Shown here one piece after another: positions 56,746 through 64,000 of a stretch of DNA of 64,000 bases (its first letter is position 1; each line of letters opens with the position of its first letter). The translations under genes and the position numbers were made by a program. The stretch is from Ectobius pallidus. Its lineage: Eukaryota; Arthropoda; Insecta; Blattodea; Ectobiidae. The notes beneath the pieces were generated by a model that had not been told where the DNA came from, did not search any database, and was given only the letters and a program-made list of their open reading frames with translations. The stretch is taken from the NCBI GenBank assembly GCA_964059195.1, contig CAXKWD010000002.1, positions 154,521,042 through 154,585,041 of the forward strand, in the 5' to 3' direction.

Positions 56746-57541
56746 ATACGATGTAAAGATTCTATGGCTTGACAAAATTCCAGTGATAGGTGATTACGCT
56801 TCAGATTTGTGTAATTGATGGAGAAATAAGTATAAAAAATCCCTTTAGGTAGGCCTACAATGCACAGGCTGAGGTAGATTTCATAGTGCTTTTTATGAAT
56901 TTATTGGGGTAAGTGTAGAATAAAAACTGAAATATTTTTTTATAAAAAGAGAGTTGTTAATTATGTAGGCCTATTAATTGATATCTTTTATTATTTCATT
57001 TTTAATTTGGCCAAGGATTATTGTTCTAAAGATATTTAACTATTATTTTTAATATTTCAAACTTTATTTCATTGGTAATTTTAGCCTCAGTTGGTCCTCA
57101 TGAATTCAATTCGGCATGCCTATTGGCTGAGGTATATTTTAAAGTGTTTTTGACTTTCAAAAATTCAAATCTCTCCTTATATGAGCGCTATTGAGAAACT
57201 AGTTGTTGATTTAAAGATTACTCATCAAGAGCTTTTCAACGATACCCCACAAACATGGTTTTAAACATTTTTAATTTCCACCCTCACCCCCACAACCACT
57301 GAATCATTGGTGTCTAATTTATGCATACTAAGTTTCCCTCTAAACCCCATAGGGTCCTAAATATAATTTTTTCAAAATTTCAACCTGCTCCCACCTCCCC
57401 CAACCAGGAAAAATTGATTTTAGCCGGCTAAATTTGATTTTAGCCGGCTAAAATCATGATTTTAACCGGCTAAAATTGAAAAAAACCACTGGTCAGGTCT
57501 TTTTCAATTTTAGCCGGCTTTTTTACAACCCTGGATAAAAT

Positions 57542-58008
57542 TCTTTCTTCCACCATTTGATGCGTCTCTAGACAATAAAAAAAAAAATCTTGTTTTTTGA
57601 CAAAACTCCTTTTAGCTCTAGATGATTGTTCTCCATAGGATCGAGTCTTAACGAAGCTGTTCTTGTTCTAAAGTTATGATAGCAAATTTTAAGATCCTCA
57701 AATGCTCCACTATTTTGTTGCCCCCTTCCCTCTGAGCAGTTTTAAAGCCTACTGTCCACTTGTGTTGATTAACTGTAAATCAGCTTTCTAGAACATATTC
57801 TTGTTTTATTTTTAAATTCCCGCAACTGTTAAAAAGCTTATAAAAAGGGAATCCCAACAGATATTTTGGAAAAATTAACGTGTCACCAGCAAATGGAATG
57901 TTTAATTTTCTTACAGATTTGGAAGTGGAACTAACATATGGATGATGAGTTTACTTGGTTTTAAGGGACTCGTAGAAAAAAGTAGGGTAATACTAAGTCT
58001 GGCTTAAT
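57542..58008 (-). other. Flank of the hAT insertion, unassigned
   Basis: May continue the N-terminal part of the gene at 51920-53719, because the hAT target site joins the two sides. No clear frame is seen. The words around 57540-57700 read like decayed coding sequence on the minus strand. Confidence 0.35.
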
Positions 58009-58254
58009 CAAGAAGAGCCATTCCATTGTTACGTATGTTACATTTGGATGCACTTTAGATCCCTACAGTAATTAAAATATGGCATTAACTGGAACTTTGT
58101 ATATAACAGAAGATAGATTCAAAGATGTACTTTCAGAATATATGAAAGTTTTATTAATCAGTAATATACACTCCACACCAAATCAACCAATGGTCCAAAC
58201 ATCACGTCATCAGATTGTTACGATTTTTTAATATGAGGTAGTATTAGCTGAGTA

Positions 58255-58880
58255 GGTACAAAATTTAGATTTTTACCTTTTTTGGACTTATAGTTTTTGA
58301 GATAAAATTTTTTGAAAAATTACATAATGACAGTTTTTAGGAACGTTTTGATATATTAAAAAGCATGTAACTCAAAAACGGTTGGTCCTAGAAAGCTCAA
58401 ATTTGTACCATTCTTTTTAGAATTACAAGGGCTTTAATTTGACATGTAACTTGACTGTATCACATCACTGTATATTTTTTCCAAAAACTCAAAGTTTTTT
58501 TTATCAAAAACTTAAAATCGGGATTTTTAATTTTTATGAAAAAAATATATTTTATTCTAAACCTCTTTAGTAAGTTGTGTACAAATTTTCATGATGGCAT
58601 TTTTCTGGTTTCATACTAAAATTAATTTTTATATGAATTGAGGCATTTAGAAATTCTGGTAAATTCATTCATTGTTATTCTATTAAAAATTAATCATACT
58701 GTTGTAATTAAACTTACTCTAATACTAATTTCCTGTTTTACATTAGGGCCTGTACCCTAAAAGTTTGTTTGAAAAAAGTTAGGTCTATATAATAGGATGA
58801 TGATGGTCCATATGGTAAAATAACAACTGGAACTGCCTTACTTAATCAGTGACATGTTTCTTTCCTCCTGTTGAAAATTG
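58255..58880. repeat. Long inverted repeat, left copy
   Basis: About 620 bp matching the complement of 60995-61580 with scattered differences. Both contain AAACGGTTGGTCCTAGAAAG, ACAGTGATGTGATACAGTCA (or complement) and CCATATGGTAAAATAACAAC. Confidence 0.85.
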
Positions 58881-58953
58881 ATATCTTATTTATTTTATTA
58901 AAATACAGTTAAACTTACTTTAAATCATGGAACAATTTTCATTACACTCTAAA

Positions 58954-60393
58954 TCAGTAGAGGTGGTTTTTCTTCTTTGCCAAAACTTGTGTCGCTTTGG
59001 CCATCTCCTCCGCTGGAACTTGGTAGGTTCTACCTGCTGCTGTGGTTGGATTTAGTTTGCACAAAACATAGTTCATTGGCACTGCTAGGGTATCTTTTCT
59101 CCTAGGATATGTGAATGACGGTGATGGTCCTTTTGGATGAAGAAAGGAAACATGAATTTTCTTTTCAACATCATCTTTTGAGTCAACATGCACCAACCAC
59201 CACTCTTTATCATAAGCACAAGCAACAAAACCCACAACATCTTCAAATGGAATGTCTTCATCACCAGGGCTGATCTGTACTCTATGTGTTTCTGAATCGT
59301 CAGAAAATGAGTATACTTTGGTTTTTACCCTATTTAGGTCTAGAGGGATGAAGGCATTAAATTTCTGGGTCCCCGAGATTGCCACAGCTTCTTCAACCCT
59401 TGATTTCAGAACTTTTTCTTCATCAGAATACTCTTCATTGGTTGTGTAGAAAAATGGGATTGTTGGTAAATGTTGCACACCCCACTGAAAAAGCTGAAAA
59501 GGTGTTAAAATTTGATTTTCTAATGGATTTTGGAGGCTGGCTTTGGCGGCAAGCCTTTTGACTGTACCCCCTACTCCATCACAAACTCCCTTTCCATGTG
59601 ATGTAGCATAAAAATGCCACTCAGCTTCAAGTCCATCAAAGTCCTCTTTGTGATAGCAGAGGTTCAGAAAATTCTTACTATTTTTGTATTGCGCAGCTGA
59701 ACCGTCTGAAAAATAGTACAGCTTTTTCAAGTTTGGTAGATAATTTCTTAGATAGAGCATTAATTTTTTCTGGAAAGCATGAACAAGAACAGTATTGTGT
59801 GCCAGGCAATCTGATATAAATACAAAGCTCCAGTTAACTAGCTCTTGTTTTCCTGTTTCTTGATTTCTTTCCTTGAAATATATTACAAAAGAGTGCACAG
59901 TAGCCAAAGAATTGTTCCAATGAAACCCTTGAGCCTCATCTTGTAGAACAAATGAATAATTTTCGGCAAAATCACAAGTTACTACAGCTTCATTTTCTTC
60001 CAATGAGGATTTTGTTTCAGAGAAGAAAAATGATTGTTGTTTTGCAATAAAATCATGTTTTTTAAGATTACTCAATTGACTGCAAAATTCTTGGACGAAC
60101 TCATCAACTGGTTTTTTAAATGTTTCGAAATTACACCCGTCTACAGTAATCCACTGTTTATAAGTAATGTTGTCAATCATTTCCTCCTTGAAACACTCTG
60201 TTAAAGCTTCCTTAAAGTCCTCAATTGTGGGACAATAGTCACATTCATTTAGGAAGCATGCCTGTAATGGTGGATTGCACATAACATTAGCCATACATTC
60301 CTTATAACTCGTTAGAGGACTGTCAGATCCAGGCAGTGTTAGTTTATTTAATCTTCCTCCTGAAAACATGAGCTTCATATTCTGGTGTGCAGT

Positions 60394-60426
<33 letters not shown>

Positions 60427-60825
60427 TTGAGTGCCAGTGGCACCAGCAATAATGCAGTTCTTGGGCCTCAGTTCTGCAAACTTCGAAAAGCCAATTTTTA
60501 AATCAGGGAAATTTGATTTGAAAAGTTTGTAAATTTCACGCAAATTTCCAAAAATCAATCTTTTTTTAAATGGATTGGCTTTCCTTCGATATCCTTACCC
60601 ATGGAGACATAATCTTTTTTCCCCAGACATTTGCCTACTCACTTCATCATTATTATAAAATTCCTTTACCAAAACAGCTGTTTCGGGAGGTAGAGTTTTT
60701 CCAGGTTTTGGGTCAGGAGTCGATAGTATCCCCTTTTCTTCAAGAAGTTCTTTTGCTTTCCATGCCATATAGTTACTAATACCAAATTCACATTCCATTC
60801 TTGCACAAGACCAACGTTTAGGCAA
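58954..60825 (-). pseudogene. Transposase-like protein of the HGKG family, nearly intact
   Basis: The minus-strand frame 58954-60558 (534 codons) continues an upstream frame 60595-60825 after a one-base slip near 60615. Order: helix-turn-helix-like KRWSCARMECEFGISNYMAW; VKEFYNNDEVSRQMSG; a Cys/His segment (LRPKNCIIAGATGTQ, VCVC, HQNMKLMF); CDFAENYS; FVFISDCLAHN; YYFSDGSAAQYKNSKN; HFYATSHGKGVCDGVGGTVK; and a C-terminal part with WWLVHVD. The Asp residues of CDFAENY, FSDGSAAQ and the CDGVGG box are my candidates for a DDE/D triad. A CA microsatellite lies in the Cys segment. Probable role: cut-and-paste transposition of 58009-61735. Family name unknown to me. Confidence 0.75.
60395..60424. repeat. 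(CA)15 microsatellite inside the transposase-like gene
   Basis: Fifteen CA units, read on the coding strand as alternating Val and Cys. They expand a short VCVC that precedes the conserved HQN. Confidence 0.9.
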
Positions 60826-60994
60826 AAAAATCTAGAGGCCCATATATAAAGTTATTTTGCCAGTTTTATTCTTAATTGAACAGTTATAATTAACGTTTCA
60901 TATCATAAAATAATTAAATACGGTAGGCTAAAAGGTATTTATAAAATTGACACAATGACTGTAGTGAGAAAGAACTGCTGACTGAGGGGTTGCA

Positions 60995-61580
60995 AGTTTC
61001 AACAGGAGGAAAGAAACATGTCACTGATTCAGTAGCTCTTGTTAGTTCCAGTTGTTATTTTACCATATGGACCATCATCATCCTGTTATATAGACCTAAC
61101 TTTTATCAAATAAACTTTTAGGGTATAGGCCCTAATGTAAAAAAAGTAAATTAGTATTAGAGTAAGCTTAATTACAACAGTATGATTAATTTTTAATAGA
61201 ATAACAATGAATGAATTTACCAGAATTTCTATATGCCTCAATTCATATAAAAATTAATTTTAGTATGAAACCAGAAAAATGCCATCATAAAATTTGTACA
61301 CAACTTACTAAAGAGGTTTAGAATAAGATATATTTTTTTCATAAAAATTAAAAATCCCGATTTTAAGATTTTGAAAAAAAAAACTTTTTGAGTTTTTGGA
61401 AGAAATATACAGTGATGTGATACAGTCAAGTTACATGTCAAATTAAAGCCCTTGTAATTCTAAAAAGAATGGTACAAATTTGAGCTTTCTAGGACCAACC
61501 GTTTTTGAGTTACATGCTTTTTAATATATCAAAACGTTCCTAAAAACTGTCATTATGAAATTTTTCAAAAACGTATAACT
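60995..61580. repeat. Long inverted repeat, right copy
   Basis: Complement of 58255-58880, starting at TTTCAACAGGAGGAAAGAAA. Together the copies could form a ~600-bp stem around the gene. Confidence 0.85.
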
Positions 61581-62171
61581 CCAAAACGAAAGGTCGAAAA
61601 AATTTAAAACTTTGTACTTTTGGTCATAGTGATGTACAGAACACAATCACTGAATATGAGCCATTTTGAAAACCTCAAGGTTAAAAATTATATTTTTATT
61701 GGTTGATTTGATATGGAATGACTCTTAGATATTATTATCAATGAAATGGGTGTTACGTATGTTACAAAAATCGGACACAGAATTTAACCTTATCTATCTC
61801 TGTGAATTATGTAACACAAGAACTCCAGGACATTTTTTTCTGGGTAGCCAAGATTACACTCATTAACCTAGTATCTTTGTTTCAATAGTTCAGGCTGATT
61901 TTCAGAAATTAAAATTTTTTTTCTTCTGTTACGTATGTTACATTACTTTGTTACGTATGTTACACTGTGCAAAATAATGAACAAGAATAATGTTTTATTG
62001 TGCAATATTTCAACAATTTGAATGTTTTAAGAACTTTTACATGATAGTCCACTCATATTTAAGTTTTTATAGTCTCACATGTCATCTGTTCGCACCTTAG
62101 GATGCACCATGCTGTGGTGACTGAGACCCACCCCTTATATATATTATGGGCCTATATGTATATGTATATTT

Positions 62172-62449
62172 GACCGCCTGATTGGTCTCGTGGTTAGCGT
62201 TGCTGGCCACGGATCCGTAGGCCCGGGTTCGATTCTCGGTACCTCCTTGGATTTTTCTGAGGTAGGGAGGTCTGGAACAGGGTGAACTCAGCCTCATGAT
62301 ACAAATTGAGGAGCTACTTGATAGAAAAGTATCGGCTCCGGTCAGACCACATGCCCCCCAATCCTGCCATCTGCCTGTGGCAGATGACGCAGCGGTCGGG
62401 TGGTAGGCCAAGTCCCTTCAGGGATCTAGCGCCACGGAGTTTAGTTTAT
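62172..62449 (+). repeat. tRNA-derived SINE, copy 2
   Basis: A fuller copy of the SINE at 49399: head GACCGCCTGATTGGTCTCGT with box A GTGGTTAGCGTTGC and box B GGTTCGATTCT, same body, ending GAGTTTAGTTTA. The head looks like a tRNA without a matching 3' acceptor arm. Confidence 0.87.
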
Positions 62450-62811
62450 ATGTGTATTTACACATGCATATATATACGAAGCAAGGTGTCTTCCCACACG
62501 CTTTAGTATTAATTTCCTTGGATTGTTAGTCAGATATTGTTTTCCAATTTCTCTTTGTTTTCCTCTTTCTCTTTCTTTCTCTAAATTGGCCTCAAATACC
62601 TCTATATTTTGTTTTATCCTGTTTCTCTATTTCCTAACTCTTTCCTTTGAACTCTTTTCGAACTACAAGCCAAATAGAATATCTTTCGTTTATGCATAAT
62701 TTTACGCAATTTTGATTAAATGCTGGTACTAAATAATAAGGCCTATATTAATTATATATTTATTTTCATGAGACAAACAATTATTTTATTAATTATTGAA
62801 TTGTACATTTA
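62450..62811. other. No recognised feature
   Basis: AT-rich sequence with a short CT-rich stretch (TTTCTCTTTCTTTCTC near 62565). Confidence 0.5.
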
Positions 62812-62819
62812 GGCCTATA

Positions 62820-62989
62820 CAGTGGTGCAGTCAGGATTTTAATCTGGGGTTGCTAAAACTTAAAATGCATGCTAATAAAATTTAATAAGATAATTTATTA
62901 TAAGCTGGGTGCATAGGACTAATTTTTCAATTTTCTTTACAACCCATTCTTATTCAATGACGTTACTATCCTATTGCAAACATCATTAA

Positions 62990-63046
<57 letters not shown>

Positions 63047-63773
63047 CATTACCTTCATCAGCATCAAATTGGATATCAACACATATTTCCATATCACCTG
63101 TTGTTTATAAAAAGTTTGATATTCCATTTTTAACACATCACAATTTAAAGCATTTCATTCAACTTTTGAAATTTATAGTTATCGTACCATTAGGTCTAAT
63201 CAGAACTGAATCTGCTCCCCCATAGTATTTTATTATGTGTCTTTAAAGTGATCGTATAAAGCACTGTAAAAAGTGAGTGTTTAAAAAACAGCTTTAAGAC
63301 AATCTAGTCATTGAATGATGGATTGACGGAGAATATAGCACTGGTTGTTGTTACTGCAGTAATGTACAGAACTAAACAAACTACCGGTAAATTGTTTCAA
63401 CTTCTGTGATGACTTGAAATTATTGCTATTATGGTACAGAAGTTTTTAACATATTCTGCCAGTATGAATTCTGTAGCAAACATGGTGCAGTGGGATTTGG
63501 ACTTGATTCAGCAAATGTAAAGCGAGGCTGCAAACTAATGCATTTGAAATCGATATAGAATTTCTGTTATGTACGGCAAAAATTAATTATTATTAGTCCA
63601 ATTAAGAATTTCAAACACTGTGAAACATTTTAAATAATCTTGCATTCTTATCAGTTATCACTAATTTAACTTAAGTGAAAGTGGTAAACTAAAGAACAAA
63701 TCATTCTGATCTTGGGGGGGGGGGGCTTTAGCCCCCTTAGTGCCCCCCATCCCCCCCAATGGCTGCACCACTG
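62820..63773. mobile_element. Non-autonomous hAT element
   Basis: Termini CAGTGGTGCAGTCAGG and CCATTGGCTGCACCACTG-like complement (right end 63760-63773) enclose 954 bp. Flanks are GGCCTATA (62812-62819) and GGCCTATG (63774-63781), an 8-bp duplication with one mismatch. It holds an ATT microsatellite and facing G/C runs near the right end, but no coding region. Confidence 0.8.
62988..63045. repeat. (ATT)n microsatellite
   Basis: About nineteen ATT units inside the non-autonomous hAT. Confidence 0.9.
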
Positions 63774-63781
63774 GGCCTATG

Positions 63782-64000
63782 TATATGAAATCGGTTTCAG
63801 AACTCAAATAGGCCTAACTGTAGGCCTATCAAAAAGGCAAATTCATATTTTATTCCAAGGCAGTAAAAGTGTTTACATATTTTTTAAGGAAATAATTGTT
63901 CTTTTGGTGAAAATAGTTTTGCAATCATTAGAACTCATGACTAACCTTACTTCCACAAGGTAACAAAGAAATCCACCAGCTCTTTGTAATTAAATAAAAA
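63782..64000. other. Window end, no recognised feature
   Basis: AT-rich with two TAGGCCTA octamers near 63809 and 63821. No frame of interest. Confidence 0.5.

Larger units (their letters stand above)
53850..57533 (-). mobile_element. hAT element with GCCGGC-rich termini and internal tandem repeats
   Basis: Termini CAGGGTTGTTATGAAAAAAG and the complement of CTTTTTTACAACCCTG are flanked by the perfect 8-bp duplication GATAAAAT (53842-53849 and 57534-57541). Inside are a ~160-bp tandem array, a palindromic MITE (55340-55949), another possible MITE, and a hAT transposase C-terminus on the minus strand. The subterminal regions are rich in the palindrome TTTTAGCCGGCTAAAAT. Confidence 0.88.
58009..61735 (-). 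mobile_element. DNA transposon with long internal inverted repeats and HGKG-type transposase
   Basis: The left terminus AAGAGCCATTCCATTG (about 58012) and right terminus AAGAGTCATTCCATATC (complement, about 61727) enclose a transposase-like gene on the minus strand. Inverted repeats of about 620 bp flank the gene (58255-58880 and 60995-61580). The motif GTTACGTATGTTAC occurs at 58028 and, outside the right terminus, at 61752, 61928 and 61950, so the true right end may lie further right. No clear target duplication is seen. A Sola-like relationship is possible but not established. Confidence 0.65.
58028..61963. repeat. Four copies of the 14-mer GTTACGTATGTTAC
   Basis: Copies at 58028-58041, 61752-61765, 61928-61941 and 61950-61963, all in the same orientation. 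The complement GTAACATACGTAAC aligns with GTCACACCCGTCAC at 47436-50124. Confidence 0.85.

Overview
The window looks like repeat-rich nuclear DNA of an arthropod, most likely an insect with a large genome. It is AT-rich and holds spliced eukaryotic-style coding pieces, tRNA-derived SINEs, and Gypsy-type LTR, non-LTR, Penelope-like, hAT, Tc1/mariner and less familiar DNA transposons nested in one another. There is no bacterial operon, CRISPR array, rRNA gene or free-standing tRNA gene. The octamer TAGGCCTA is scattered throughout. Species assignment is inference; a cockroach- or termite-like insect would fit, but nothing here proves it.

Layout. Positions 1-435 hold the end of a Penelope-like reverse transcriptase, cut exactly where its GIY-YIG domain should begin. 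Positions 435-17726 are two adjacent giant foldback elements (A, 435-6534; B, 6538-17726). Each arm has the order terminal block, ~112-bp tandem array, ~340-bp core, ~184-bp tandem array. A is a palindrome with no spacer; B has a ~336-bp unique spacer and one hugely expanded arm that carries a six-unit (~1.1 kb) higher-order repeat. Positions 17727-28497 are a non-LTR endonuclease remnant split by a 10.1-kb Gypsy-type retrotransposon (18169-28272) with almost identical 1337-bp LTRs and a CTTC target duplication. That retrotransposon itself carries a 380-bp hAT-type MITE. Positions 28500-29343 are the 3' end of another non-LTR element.

Positions 31348-35830 are a third non-LTR remnant, broken by a Tc1/mariner-type element at a TA and by a MITE, and followed by a second MITE copy. 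Positions 36189-42568 are a MITE into which a 6.0-kb hAT element jumped (two separate 8-bp duplications). The hAT transposase is in pieces, and its apparent intron holds a deleted copy of a second transposase-like gene on the opposite strand. Positions 42561-47050 are the least repetitive part and contain two plausible exons of an unrecognised host gene on the minus strand.

Positions 47075-62000 hold several members of what appears to be one superfamily of DNA transposons. They share termini like AGAGCCAATCCAT, internal 14-mers of the form GTMACMYMCGTMAC in different subfamily versions, and uncharacterised transposase-like genes (remains at 51920-53720; best preserved at 58954-60825). Inserted among them are a Penelope-like fragment, two tRNA-derived SINEs, two TA-flanked palindromic MITEs and a hAT relic. 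The window ends with a further SINE and a non-autonomous hAT element (62820-63773).

Nearly all recognised genes are transposon genes and nearly all are broken, so there is no pathway to describe. The main interest is the foldback pair, the motif-coded transposon superfamily, and the unusually readable nesting history.
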